A stretch of 64,000 nucleotides of DNA from Mucilaginibacter aquariorum (GTDB lineage: Bacteria > Bacteroidota > Bacteroidia > Sphingobacteriales > Sphingobacteriaceae), in NCBI RefSeq assembly GCF_024498135.1, contig NZ_JANHOH010000001.1:2418001-2482000 (forward strand). Reading direction: 5' to 3'. A program made the translations under genes and the position numbers. The notes under the pieces were generated by a model. That model was not told the DNA's origin. It worked only from the letters and a program-made list of their open reading frames with translations, and did no database searches. Below, one piece after another: positions 43,879 through 52,726 of this stretch. The number at the start of each line of letters is the position of its first letter. Position 1 is the stretch's first letter.

Positions 43879-44553
43879 TTAGGGCTTAAATTTTATGCAG
43901 GTGCTGGCCTTATCCATGTTTTTAAAAAACTCGGGGCCTTTTTCGTTTGCAAAACACACTGCAAGTATAGTACCTGTACGGTCTTTTTGCAGTGTTATTA
44001 GCAATGCGTATTTGTAGTGTTTGGTTACCGGCAAATCAAGCAGGGTTAACAGGTAAGATTTGCCTGCATCTGCGTTATATCGCGCTAAAATTTTTGGAGG
44101 GATACTGCGGGTTAAAAAATTCCGGTCGCCGGTAAATGCTATGGCGTGCGCCGTACCCATGCCCAGGTATAACGAATCGGGATTAGCCTGCATCGTACTC
44201 TGATCACCTATTGACCGCAGATAACTGGCATAATTCTCTTTTTGTGATTTAACCTGGAACCAGATCTCAAACTCTTTGCCCGGCATTTCCATGGCATAGT
44301 CGAATGAAAGATCTTCATTATCGGGTGCGGGTATCTCTCTGAACCCCTTTGGAAAATTAAAGGTTACGTTAGCCTGCGCGTTTAACTGCTGAAAGTTTTT
44401 TAGTTGGGCACTGACGATAACCGGCTTTGTTACAAGCTTAACGGGTAGTGGTTTTTTAATTTTAACAGGTCGTTTTTGCGCTTCTACAAATAGTGTAGGT
44501 GCAATACAAAGTAACAATATTCCCGTAAGTAATATTTGTTTAAATTGCTTCAA
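43879..44553 (-). CDS. secreted protein of unknown function
   Basis: 224 aa with a signal peptide (VEA-QKR, about residue 25) followed by a basic Lys/Pro stretch (KRPVKIKKPLPVKLV). The globular part has NVTFNFPKGFREIPAPDNED at its start, then IWFQVKSQKENYASY, a GMGTAHAIAF strand and a C-terminal KASTCIKFKP. No family recognised. It lies upstream of a long AT-rich spacer and reads towards parE, 106 bp away. Confidence 0.72.
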   Translation of the reverse strand: MKQFKQILLTGILLLCIAPTLFVEAQKRPVKIKKPLPVKLVTKPVIVSAQLKNFQQLNAQANVTFNFPKGFREIPAPDNEDLSFDYAMEMPGKEFEIWFQVKSQKENYASYLRSIGDQSTMQANPDSLYLGMGTAHAIAFTGDRNFLTRSIPPKILARYNADAGKSYLLTLLDLPVTKHYKYALLITLQKDRTGTILAVCFANEKGPEFFKNMDKASTCIKFKP

Positions 44554-44828
44554 AATAGCGCCAATTAATCAGGTAATGTTAAAATTGATGAACGAATTTA
44601 AATGATTTTTAACATAAATAAAATTAAATTATAATATAAATTTAAAAAATAAACATTTAGATAATAATGGGTATACAAACACGCCTTAATCAATTTAATA
44701 TCAGCATGATAGCCATTAGTTTGATGATAGATAGGGGCATATTTAGCAACCTAAGCAATTGCAGCAGTAACGACCTGCAGCGCCAAGGCTCTAAATTTTA
44801 ATCTTTTTAAAATATTTTAAAAAGTATT
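44554..44828. other. AT-rich intergenic region, no confident gene
   Basis: Very AT-rich. A 44-codon open frame at 44667-44801 (starting MGIQTRLNQF) exists but has no supporting family, and I do not call it a gene. A self-complementary AAAATATTTTAAAAAGTATT word is at 44808-44827. Confidence 0.5.
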
Positions 44829-44859
44829 TTGATTTTTAAACTTATGTTTATTAAGTTTG
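44829..44859 (+). promoter_or_regulatory. promoter upstream of the nagB leader
   Basis: TTG at 44829-44831, a 20-nt spacer, then TAAGTTTG (44852-44859), an exact match to the Bacteroidota -33/-7 consensus TTG-N(17-23)-TAnnTTTG. The start would be near 44866. Confidence 0.65.
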
Positions 44860-44940
44860 CGTAATAATGAACGACAGATCATTAAAATATTCATACTTGT
44901 TATCCTCACATGGGGAGTTAAATTTTATGTTAATTGGTTT

Positions 44941-44969
44941 AAATCCTCGCTTCGGTGAGGATTTTTTTT
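44941..44969 (+). terminator. UUCG-capped hairpin with T-run in the leader before nagB
   Basis: AAATCCTCGC (44941-44950), the UUCG tetraloop, then GTGAGGATTT (44955-44964) with one G-U pair, followed by T residues. This is a strong intrinsic terminator about 75 nt after the predicted start, with nagB starting 41 nt later. An upstream ATCCTCAC (44902-44909) is also fully complementary to GTGAGGAT (44955-44962), so the 3' arm has two possible partners. Confidence 0.75.
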
Positions 44970-45009
44970 GCACTGATTTTTGAGAAGATAAACATATATA
45001 AACCTAATT

Positions 45010-46929
45010 ATGGCAAGATTAAATTTATTAGAAGAGACGCGATACGAGAAGCTGCCGGTAACGGTGTATGCAGATCAGCGTATCGCATCACTGGCGGTGG
45101 CTGCAAGGATTGCTACGCTCATTCGTAAGAAACAAGCAGCCGGCGAGCCAACAACCCTGGGATTGGCAACGGGTGTTACACCGATACAAGTTTACGCCGA
45201 GTTAATTCGCTTACATAAGGAAGAAGGCTTGTCTTTTAAAGGTGTCATCACCTTTAACCTGGATGAGTATTATCCCATGAAGCCCGATGCTGTACAAAGC
45301 TACGTGACCTTCATGAACGAGAACCTTTTTGATCATGTAGATATAGACAAATCATTGGTTCACATCCCTGATGGTACGCTGCCGCAGGACAAGGTTGCCG
45401 CGTTTTGTTTAGAATACGAAAGACAGATAGAAGAACTGGGGGGATTAGATCTGCAGATATTAGGTATAGGCCGTACCGGTCACATAGGTTTTAACGAGCC
45501 GGGCTCTGCGCCAAACTCGGGTACGCGCCTGGTAACCCTTGATGACCTTACCCGTAATGATGCTTCGCGTGATTTTGGGGGTAAACAGAATGTACCTACC
45601 AAAGCCATCACCATGGGTGTGGGTACCATTTTCAAAGCCCGCGAAATTATCCTGATGGCCTGGAGCGCCAAGAAAGCGCCTATAGTTCGTAAAGCGGTAG
45701 AGGGTGAGATCTCTGGCGAAGTGCCGGCCACATTCCTGCAGCTTTCTGATAACGTAGAGTTTGTGCTGGATAAAGACGCGGCTTCGGGCCTTACTCGCTT
45801 TGATACGCCCTGGTTGGTATCTGACTGTGTTTGGAATAACAGTTTGAAAAAGAAAGCGGTGATCTGGCTTTCGGGCGAGGTAGGTAAACCCATCCTGAAG
45901 CTTACTGAAGAGGATTACAACGGCCATGGTATGGCCCAGCTGGCCGTAGAACAGGGGCCGGTTTACCAAATCAATATTGACATTTTTAACCAGGTACAAC
46001 ATACCATTACAGGTTGGCCGGGCGGCAAACCCGGGGCTGATGACAGTCAGCGCCCGGAACGTGCTGAGCCTGCAAGCAAACGTTCGGTGATCTTTTCTCC
46101 GCATCCGGATGATGATGTAATCTCGATGGGTGGTACATTCATCCGTTTGGTTGACCAGGGGCATGATGTGCATGTAGCCTATCAAACATCGGGCAATACC
46201 GCTGTGTGGGATGATGATGTATTACGGTACATGGAGTTCGCTATTGATTTTAAACACAGTATAGGCGAGGATACTGCCAAATTGCAGGGCATTTATGAAG
46301 ACATGCGCCGATTTATTGATACCAAGCTGCCCAACCAGATAGATACGCCGGAGATTTTGGATGTGAAAGGGTTTATCCGCAAAACAGAGGCTATCTCGGG
46401 TGCCCGTTTTGCGGGGTTGCCGGATAGCAATATCCATTTCCAGGCGCTGCCATTTTACGAAACGGGCAAAACCAAGAAAAATTCGGTTGGCGAAGAGGAT
46501 GTGCGTTTAACCATGGAGCTTTTACAGGCGGTGAAACCGCAGCAGGTTTTTGCCGCGGGCGATTTTGCGGATCCGCATGGCACGCATGTGGTTTGCTTCA
46601 ACATCGTTCTGGCTGCTTTACGCCGCCTGCGCGAGACTGAGGCATGGGTAAAGGATTGCTGGCTGTGGATGTACCGTGGTGCATGGCAGGAGTTCCCAAC
46701 TCATGAAATTGAAATGGCGGTGCCCCTTTCGCCTGCCGAAGTGTTACGCAAGCGCAACGCTATATTTAAGCATCAGTCGCAAAAGGACCGGCCGGTATTT
46801 CCCGGGGATGATGCAAGAGAGTTTTGGGTACGTGCCGAGGACAGGAACCGCGAGACCGCGCAGAGTTATGACAAACTTGGTATGGCCGAATATGCTGCCA
46901 TGGAAGCTTTTGTAAGGTATCATTACTAA
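45010..46929 (+). CDS. nagB: fused glucosamine-6-phosphate deaminase and LmbE/PIG-L deacetylase
   Basis: 639 aa, two domains. Residues 1-335 are NagB-like (GLATGVTPIQVY; D85 in LDEYYP; H158 and E163 in GIGRTGHIGFNEPGS). Residues 355-639 form a LmbE/PIG-L deacetylase (HPDDD at 365-369; a later PHGTH). NagB converts glucosamine-6-P to fructose-6-P and ammonia; the second domain resembles N-acetylglucosamine deacetylases, so the fusion could do two steps of amino-sugar use. The Asp of the E. coli NagB D141-H143-E148 triad is T156 here. A leader with an intrinsic terminator precedes it. Confidence 0.92.
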   Translation: MARLNLLEETRYEKLPVTVYADQRIASLAVAARIATLIRKKQAAGEPTTLGLATGVTPIQVYAELIRLHKEEGLSFKGVITFNLDEYYPMKPDAVQSYVTFMNENLFDHVDIDKSLVHIPDGTLPQDKVAAFCLEYERQIEELGGLDLQILGIGRTGHIGFNEPGSAPNSGTRLVTLDDLTRNDASRDFGGKQNVPTKAITMGVGTIFKAREIILMAWSAKKAPIVRKAVEGEISGEVPATFLQLSDNVEFVLDKDAASGLTRFDTPWLVSDCVWNNSLKKKAVIWLSGEVGKPILKLTEEDYNGHGMAQLAVEQGPVYQINIDIFNQVQHTITGWPGGKPGADDSQRPERAEPASKRSVIFSPHPDDDVISMGGTFIRLVDQGHDVHVAYQTSGNTAVWDDDVLRYMEFAIDFKHSIGEDTAKLQGIYEDMRRFIDTKLPNQIDTPEILDVKGFIRKTEAISGARFAGLPDSNIHFQALPFYETGKTKKNSVGEEDVRLTMELLQAVKPQQVFAAGDFADPHGTHVVCFNIVLAALRRLRETEAWVKDCWLWMYRGAWQEFPTHEIEMAVPLSPAEVLRKRNAIFKHQSQKDRPVFPGDDAREFWVRAEDRNRETAQSYDKLGMAEYAAMEAFVRYHY

Positions 46930-46947
46930 CATACTATCCCTTAAGAT

Positions 46948-46976
46948 AAAAAAGGTCGCAAATTGCGGCCTTTTTT
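46948..46976 (+). terminator. terminator of the nagB-LmbE gene
   Basis: AAAAAAGGTCGCAA pairs with TTGCGGCCTTTTTT (one G-U) with no more than a 1-nt loop as drawn, then T residues. It lies about 20 bp after the stop. Confidence 0.85.
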
Positions 46977-46984
46977 ATCTTACA

Positions 46985-47112
46985 AACTACGTCATTTCGA
47001 ACGAGGTACGAGGAGAAATGACGTAGTTTTTTTAATGTAGAGACACAATACTTTGCGTCTCTGCCATGCAAGCTCACAAAGACGCGAAGTATCGCGTCTC
47101 TGCGTCGGGTCT
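46985..47112. repeat. two palindromic repeats in tandem (families F and G)
   Basis: An ACTACGTCATTTC / GAAATGACGTAGT hairpin with at least 13-bp arms around CGAACGAGGTACGAGGA (about 46987-47028) is followed by TAGAGAC..GCGTCTCTG inverted and direct copies (about 47038-47103, AGACGCGAAGTATCGCGTCT). Both are short interspersed spacer elements. Confidence 0.7.
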
Positions 47113-47115
47113 CAT

Positions 47116-47733
47116 TTATTTCTTATTCTTTACCACATCGCTGGCGTTCTGTGCCATTTCCAAATGGTGTTGTAATATGGGTACATGCTTTGCAGCAAAT
47201 GCTTTTAACACTGTATCCTTGCCATCCTTAGCTTCTTTTTGAAACTCTTCTATATCCTCTTTATGATCTTTCACCATATAGTCGGTATATGCTTTTTCAA
47301 ACTCAGCCTTACCTAATTTTGCCATATCATCATAATCCTTCTGAAGGTCATTAGATAAAATTGCAGGTAAAGTAATAAACTTGGCAGCAGCAATTCCTTT
47401 AAGTTCGGTATTAGCTTTTGAATGATCAGTTACCATCATTTTACCAAACGCTAATACTTGCGGTGTAATGGCTTTTTGCTGTGCAAGCTTACCTAATTCA
47501 ACTTCCATCATACCACCGTTTGCAGCTTTTACCGCATATTCGTAATCGGCCTTTACTTCAGTAGAATCTTTGGCTTTTAACTCTTTTTTATTACTGTCGA
47601 TTGCAGCGTCTGTACTATTGCTGCTATAATTTGCCGTACTATCGCTATCGGCAGTACTTTTGCTACCATTGCCACTGCAGGATGCCGCAGCGATGATCAC
47701 TATCCCTGATAAAAATTTCAATACGTTTTTCAT
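47116..47733 (-). CDS. DUF4142 lipoprotein
   Basis: 205 aa. Lipobox AAASCSGN (Cys about 19). A Ser/Thr-rich linker is followed by the DUF4142 helical bundle: EYAVKAANGGMMEVELG, VLAFGKMMVTDHSKAN and LQHHLEMAQNAS. The bundle is a ferritin-like four-helix protein with His residues in MVTDHSKA and LQHHLEMA; no activity is established. It lies downstream of ftcD but has a separate 48-bp gap, so cotranscription is not certain. Confidence 0.92.
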   Translation of the reverse strand: MKNVLKFLSGIVIIAAASCSGNGSKSTADSDSTANYSSNSTDAAIDSNKKELKAKDSTEVKADYEYAVKAANGGMMEVELGKLAQQKAITPQVLAFGKMMVTDHSKANTELKGIAAAKFITLPAILSNDLQKDYDDMAKLGKAEFEKAYTDYMVKDHKEDIEEFQKEAKDGKDTVLKAFAAKHVPILQHHLEMAQNASDVVKNKK

Positions 47734-47781
47734 GGCGTTAGTCTTAATTTTTACTAAAAATTACCCAACAATTATGCCATG

Positions 47782-49467
47782 CTATTTTATCTTCTCATTC
47801 ACCAGGGCAATTATCCCGGCCTCGGCACCTATAGCCTGCTTCTCTATTTCTTCGCCACGTTTTAATATATCATCCACAAAAGCCTTATCCTTATAGCCCG
47901 ACGCATTGATCTTTACATTCATAAAAGCACCTATCACGGCCGAACGTGCACATAACGCAGCTACTCCCGCATCCGTTACCGAATTTGGGTTGCCGGTTTC
48001 AACCATAGCTTTTATTAGCGCCAGGCTTTCAAAACTGGTTTGCATCACTTTAAATGGTATCTCAATAGCATAACGTGTAGCATCCTGTATAGCTGCATCC
48101 CGGGTTGCTTTTTCTATATCATTCGCTTTTGGTAAGCTAAATGCCTCCATTATTTTATTAAAGGCGGCAGTATCCAGGTCAACCAATCGCAGCAGTTCAT
48201 CCTTATAATTTTGCCCCTGTTCTGCCCAGTTGCCAAACTCTTCCCAACGGCTATCCCAACCTTTTTTATGCGACGATAAATTAGCCACCATAGTTGCCAA
48301 TGAAGCACCCAAAGCACCCATATAAGCAGATATCGACCCGCCACCCGGCGCCGGGCTTTCGCTCGCGGTCTCGTCGGCAAAGTCGGTAAGGGTCATGCTT
48401 ACCAATTTGCTCGCGGTTATATCTTTCAATAAGTATTCGATAATTCGCTCATCCGGGTTAAACGGACCAAGTTCATCCAGGCCCATAGATTTAATGGCGG
48501 TCTTGATCAGCTCCTTCTCGCTCACCCCTGTCGACCGTTGTTGCTTCCGCAGAAAATATTTACCTGCATCCAGCATGGCTTTCAATGGGATCAGCCCCAC
48601 CAGTTCGCTGCCCGTTACTCGGATACCACGCTCGGCAGCTTTTTTGCAAACTTCATCAAACGCGATATGTATTGGGGTAACCTCAATATTGGTCAGATTC
48701 ATCGAGATCTGGGCAACGCCGTATTCCTCAATGTACCACCCTATAGCCTTTACGCTTTTTAATGAGCCGGGGATAGATTTGGGTTTGCCATTCTCGTCCA
48801 TCACAATTTTGCCCGAAACCGGGTCGCACTCGCGCATTACCCGGCCGGCCTCGCGTACATCAAAAGCAATGGCATTTGCCCTGCGGGTTGATGTGGTATT
48901 CAGATTAATATTATAGGCAATCAGAAAATCGCGCGCACCAATAACTGTAGCCCCACGTTTGGCGTCAAATTCCGCCGGACCAAAATCGGGCCGCCATTTG
49001 GGTTCTTTTATCTTTTTAAAGAAACCTTCATACTCCCCAGCCCTAATTACCGATAGGTTATTACGGGCTTTATCTGCCTGTGCATGTTCGTACAAATAAG
49101 CCGGGATGCCTAACTCTTCGCCAACACGTTTGGCCAGTTGCCTGGCGTATTCGGCAGTCTCCTCCATGGTAATATTGGCAATTGGTATCAGCGGACAAAC
49201 ATCTGTTGCGCCCATTCTTGGATGTTCGCCTTTTTGTTTGCTCATGTCAATCAGTTCGCCGGCTTTTTTAATAGCCCGGAACGCCGCTTCTATCACCTGT
49301 TTGGGCTCGCCCACAAAAGTTACAACAGTACGGTTGGTGGCCTTACCCGGATCTACGTTCAGCAGTTTTATGCCTTCTACAGATTCAACTTCGTCAGTTA
49401 TTTGTTTAATGATAGCCAGGTTTACACCTTCACTAAAATTGGGCACACATTCTATTAGTTGGTTCAT
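47782..49467 (-). CDS. ftcD: bifunctional glutamate formimidoyltransferase / formimidoyltetrahydrofolate cyclodeaminase
   Basis: 561 aa. The N-terminal formiminotransferase domain (about 1-300: CVPNFSEGVN, GEHPRMGATDVCPL) is fused to a C-terminal cyclodeaminase domain (about 350-561: SESPAPGGGSISAYMGALGA). It takes the formimino group of formiminoglutamate to tetrahydrofolate, releases glutamate, then cyclises to 5,10-methenyl-THF with loss of ammonia. It completes the hut pathway after hutI and replaces hutG. The spacer to hutI (185 bp) contains repeat elements. Confidence 0.96.
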   Translation of the reverse strand: MNQLIECVPNFSEGVNLAIIKQITDEVESVEGIKLLNVDPGKATNRTVVTFVGEPKQVIEAAFRAIKKAGELIDMSKQKGEHPRMGATDVCPLIPIANITMEETAEYARQLAKRVGEELGIPAYLYEHAQADKARNNLSVIRAGEYEGFFKKIKEPKWRPDFGPAEFDAKRGATVIGARDFLIAYNINLNTTSTRRANAIAFDVREAGRVMRECDPVSGKIVMDENGKPKSIPGSLKSVKAIGWYIEEYGVAQISMNLTNIEVTPIHIAFDEVCKKAAERGIRVTGSELVGLIPLKAMLDAGKYFLRKQQRSTGVSEKELIKTAIKSMGLDELGPFNPDERIIEYLLKDITASKLVSMTLTDFADETASESPAPGGGSISAYMGALGASLATMVANLSSHKKGWDSRWEEFGNWAEQGQNYKDELLRLVDLDTAAFNKIMEAFSLPKANDIEKATRDAAIQDATRYAIEIPFKVMQTSFESLALIKAMVETGNPNSVTDAGVAALCARSAVIGAFMNVKINASGYKDKAFVDDILKRGEEIEKQAIGAEAGIIALVNEKIK

Positions 49468-49525
49468 TGGTTTATTAGTTCAATGGTTCATTAGTCTCAA
49501 TTCCAACATGCATTGGATCGCTTTA

Positions 49526-49640
49526 ATTCCCTCCCCACGGGAGGGGTGTGTCAGGCAGAGCAATGGCAGGGAGGGGTTTCTACGCTAAACAAAGCTCGCT
49601 AAATCCCTACCTCCCCCTTCCCAAGGGAAGGAATCGCTCT
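49526..49640. repeat. family A repeat block between hutI and ftcD
   Basis: CCCTCCCCACGGGAGGGG, GGGAGGGG and CCTCCCCCTTCCCAAGGGAA words in both orientations give overlapping hairpins over about 115 bp. It interrupts the hut operon at the only large gap besides hutU-hutI. Confidence 0.65.
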
Positions 49641-49652
49641 ATCCCTCGTTTT

Positions 49653-50876
49653 TTAGGTACTTTCTCCCCCAACCCAAACTCGGTTAGGCTTCAATTTCCC
49701 CTGGTAATATAATATTTCGCGGTAATCTGCACATGGGTAGGCCTGCATATCTGCGGGCATCCCGGGTGCTAATATACCACGTTCAATTTTTAACGCTGAT
49801 GCCGCACGGAAGGTTAAGCCGGCAAATACTTCAGCAGCAGATAACTTTTCCGACGCGCTCATTACTGCGGCTTGCATCAGCAGGTCGCCCATTGGTGCCG
49901 AGCCAGGGTTCCAGTCGCTGGCAATGGCGAGGCAGGCCCCTGCATCCAATAAGTTACGTGCCGGGGCGTATGGCATTCCCAACCCCAATGACGCCCCGGG
50001 CAACGTAACAGCAACTATATTTGAGTCAGCTAATAGTTTAATTTCATGGTCGCCGCTGGCTTCCAGGTGGTCGGCAGATAATGCACCAACCTCAACAGCA
50101 ACCTTGCTTCCACCGGTTGTAAACTGGTCGGCATGTACAGTAATATCAAAGCCCATTTGTTTGGCTTTCTTCAGATATACCAAAGCATTTTCGGTATTAA
50201 TAGCGCTTTCTTCAACGAAGATATCTATGCGGCTTGTTAAATTTTCTTGTTTAAGAACGGGTAACAGGTCATTTACCACATGTTTCAGATACTCCTGTTG
50301 AGAACCTGTAAAATCCTTCGGCACCATGTGTGCTGCAAGGCAGGTAGCAATTAGTTTTGCCTTAGTTTGGGCCGATGCCGCTTTAATAGCATGCAGCTGT
50401 TTTAACTCTTCCTCCAGGCTTAAGCCATACCCACTTTTAACTTCTATGGTGGTTACGCCTTCGGCTAAATGGCGATTGGCTCTTTGGACTAATTGTTTCG
50501 TTAACGTCGCCTCATCAGCAGCACGGGTTTGGGTAACCGTATCCCAAATACCACCGCCCGCTTTGGCAATTTCTAAATAAGTTTTTCCTGCTATACGCAT
50601 TGAGTAATCTTTAGCGCGATTACCTGCAAAACAAATATGTGTATGGCAATCAATAAAACCGGGTAGCAGTACTTGCCCGCCTTGTATTTCCTCTATTTGG
50701 GCCGATGGGTTGGCTTTACTTAATTCGTCAAAATCTCCTACAGCTAGTATTAGTCCATTTTCAACAAGCACAGCACCGTTTTGGATAATATGCAATTGCT
50801 CATCCGCCAGCGCACCTTTTAAGGGCAGCCCTGTTAGAGGGAGTATTTGTGTGAATGGACCAATTAGTTTTTTCAT
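49653..50876 (-). CDS. hutI: imidazolonepropionase
   Basis: 407 aa. Amidohydrolase-fold enzyme with the first metal pair in LPGFIDCHTHICFAGNR, then DYSMRIAGKTYLEIAKAGGG, GYGLSLEEELK and the metal His of ITVHADQFT. It hydrolyses 4-imidazolone-5-propionate to N-formiminoglutamate. Order in the operon: hutU, a 176-bp spacer with an inverted repeat, hutI, then ftcD. Confidence 0.97.
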   Translation of the reverse strand: MKKLIGPFTQILPLTGLPLKGALADEQLHIIQNGAVLVENGLILAVGDFDELSKANPSAQIEEIQGGQVLLPGFIDCHTHICFAGNRAKDYSMRIAGKTYLEIAKAGGGIWDTVTQTRAADEATLTKQLVQRANRHLAEGVTTIEVKSGYGLSLEEELKQLHAIKAASAQTKAKLIATCLAAHMVPKDFTGSQQEYLKHVVNDLLPVLKQENLTSRIDIFVEESAINTENALVYLKKAKQMGFDITVHADQFTTGGSKVAVEVGALSADHLEASGDHEIKLLADSNIVAVTLPGASLGLGMPYAPARNLLDAGACLAIASDWNPGSAPMGDLLMQAAVMSASEKLSAAEVFAGLTFRAASALKIERGILAPGMPADMQAYPCADYREILYYQGKLKPNRVWVGGEST

Positions 50877-50896
50877 CGTTGTTTATTTTCCCCAAG

Positions 50897-50992
50897 CGTC
50901 ATTGCGAGGTACGAAGCAATCTCCTGACCGTGCATGTACGCTTAGCATGTTCGCCCGCCTATCGTGAGATTACTTCGTACCTCGCAATGACG
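50897..50992. repeat. 96-bp inverted repeat between hutU and hutI (family E)
   Basis: 27-bp arms, CGTCATTGCGAGGTACGAAG and its extension, matching the inverted complement with a single mismatch, around a 42-bp centre. It would fold into one long hairpin in the hut transcript. The short AATCACTAACC-type tandem words that follow (51018-51052) are separate. Confidence 0.85.
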
Positions 50993-51052
50993 ACTTTATT
51001 ATATATCTCTCTTCCAACTAATCACCAATCACTAACCTCTAATCACTAACCG

Positions 51053-52726
51053 TTACCACACCTTCAACCCAAACCTATCCGCCCAATCCTGCGCCTTATC
51101 ATACCCGGCATCCGCATGGCGGAAAATGCCCATCGCAGGGTCATTGTGCAGCACGCGTTTAAGGCAGGTTGCGGCGCGTTCGGTACCATCGGCAACCACT
51201 ACCATACCTGCATGCTGCGAGTAACCCATACCAACACCACCGCCGTGGTGAAACGATACCCATGTAGCACCACCTGATGTATTAGCCATCAGATTAAGCA
51301 ATGGCCAGTCGGACACCGCATCTGAGCCATCTTTCATAGACTCCGTCTCGCGGTTTGGTGATGCTACCGAACCACAATCCAAATGGTCACGCCCAATCAC
51401 AATAGGCGCTTTTACTTTGCCGCTTGCTACCAGCTCGTTAAATATTAAGCCGGCTTTTTCACGCTCGCCCATCCCCAACCAGCAGATCCGCGCGGGTAAG
51501 CCCTGAAAAGCGATTTGCTTTTGTGCTTTTTCCAGCCAGTTTATCAATGGTTTATTTTCCGGAAAGGCTTCCATCAGTGCCATGTCGGTTGTGTAAATAT
51601 CTTCAGGATCACCGGATAGGGCTACCCACCTAAACGGCCCTTTGCCCTCGCAAAACAACGGGCGGATAAACGCTGGGGTAAAGCCCGGGAAATCATAAGC
51701 ATTTTGCTCACCCCCCTGCTTTGCAAACTCGCGCAGGTTATTACCATAATCAAACGTAACCGAACCAAGCTTTTGTAATTGCAACATAAAGCCAACATGG
51801 CGGGCCATGCTTTTTAATGACAGGTATTTATACTCTTCCGCATCCGATTTACGCAAATCGGCCGCTTCTTTCAAAGTTAATCCGTTAGGAATATAACCGT
51901 TCAATGGGTCGTGTGCTGAGGTTTGGTCGGTCACCATATCGGGTACAATGCCATCGGCAATTAATCTTTCCAGCATATCACCGGCATCGCTTACCAACCC
52001 TACTGATAAAGTTTCACCCTTCGCCATAGCATCCTGTACCCAGCTAATTGCTTCCTCGTAAGAGTGGGTTAGCCTATCTATATATTTACTGTCAATCCGC
52101 TTTTGGATGCGGGTTACATCTACATCGGCACCTAAAAATACAGCGCCTGCCATAGTAGCGGCCAGTGGCTGCGCGCCCCCCATACCGCCAATACCGGCAC
52201 TAACAATTAGTTTACCAGTTAAATCATTATTAAAATGCTGGCGGCCTGCTTCTACAAAGGTTTCGTAGGTGCCTTGCAAAATACCCTGGGTGCCAATATA
52301 GATCCAACTGCCCGCGGTCATCTGTCCGTACATCATCAGGCCATCGGCCCTTAGTTTATTAAAATGTTCCCAGGTTGCCCATGCGGGTACCAGGTTACTG
52401 TTGGCTATTAAAACCCTTGGCGCCTGCGGATGGCTGCGGATAATACCAACCGGCTTACCCGACTGCACCAAAAGGGAATGATCCTCATCCAGCTCCAGCA
52501 GTAATTCAATTATTTTCCTCAGCGATTCCGGGTTACGGGCCGCCTGGCCAATGCCGCCGTATACTACCAACTCATCGGGATTTTCGGCAACCTGCCCGTT
52601 AAGGTTGTTTAGCAGCATACGCAATGGCGCTTCTGTTTGCCAGCTTTTGGCATGCAGCTGATTGCCTACCGGCGCGTAATACACCGGGTGCTTAGCGTAG
52701 GTATTAATAAATTCCGAATTCGTCAT
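51053..52726 (-). CDS. hutU: urocanate hydratase
   Basis: 557 aa, the family size. Conserved blocks: [31 protein letters not shown] (NAD-binding region), [22 protein letters not shown] and [10 protein letters not shown] with the conserved Cys. It hydrates urocanate to 4-imidazolone-5-propionate using tightly bound NAD+. The start codon lies 23 nt inside the end of hutH, so the two are translationally coupled. Confidence 0.97.
   Translation of the reverse strand: MTNSEFINTYAKHPVYYAPVGNQLHAKSWQTEAPLRMLLNNLNGQVAENPDELVVYGGIGQAARNPESLRKIIELLLELDEDHSLLVQSGKPVGIIRSHPQAPRVLIANSNLVPAWATWEHFNKLRADGLMMYGQMTAGSWIYIGTQGILQGTYETFVEAGRQHFNNDLTGKLIVSAGIGGMGGAQPLAATMAGAVFLGADVDVTRIQKRIDSKYIDRLTHSYEEAISWVQDAMAKGETLSVGLVSDAGDMLERLIADGIVPDMVTDQTSAHDPLNGYIPNGLTLKEAADLRKSDAEEYKYLSLKSMARHVGFMLQLQKLGSVTFDYGNNLREFAKQGGEQNAYDFPGFTPAFIRPLFCEGKGPFRWVALSGDPEDIYTTDMALMEAFPENKPLINWLEKAQKQIAFQGLPARICWLGMGEREKAGLIFNELVASGKVKAPIVIGRDHLDCGSVASPNRETESMKDGSDAVSDWPLLNLMANTSGGATWVSFHHGGGVGMGYSQHAGMVVVADGTERAATCLKRVLHNDPAMGIFRHADAGYDKAQDWADRFGLKVW

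Noticed and set aside
44667..44801. A 44-codon ORF starting MGIQTRLNQF
   Set aside because: No family, no promoter, AT-rich surroundings; a chance frame is more likely.
44867..44980. A leader peptide (MNDRSLKYSYLL...) in front of nagB
   Set aside because: The frame runs through the terminator hairpin and shows no run of regulatory codons; it may be translated but there is no evidence.
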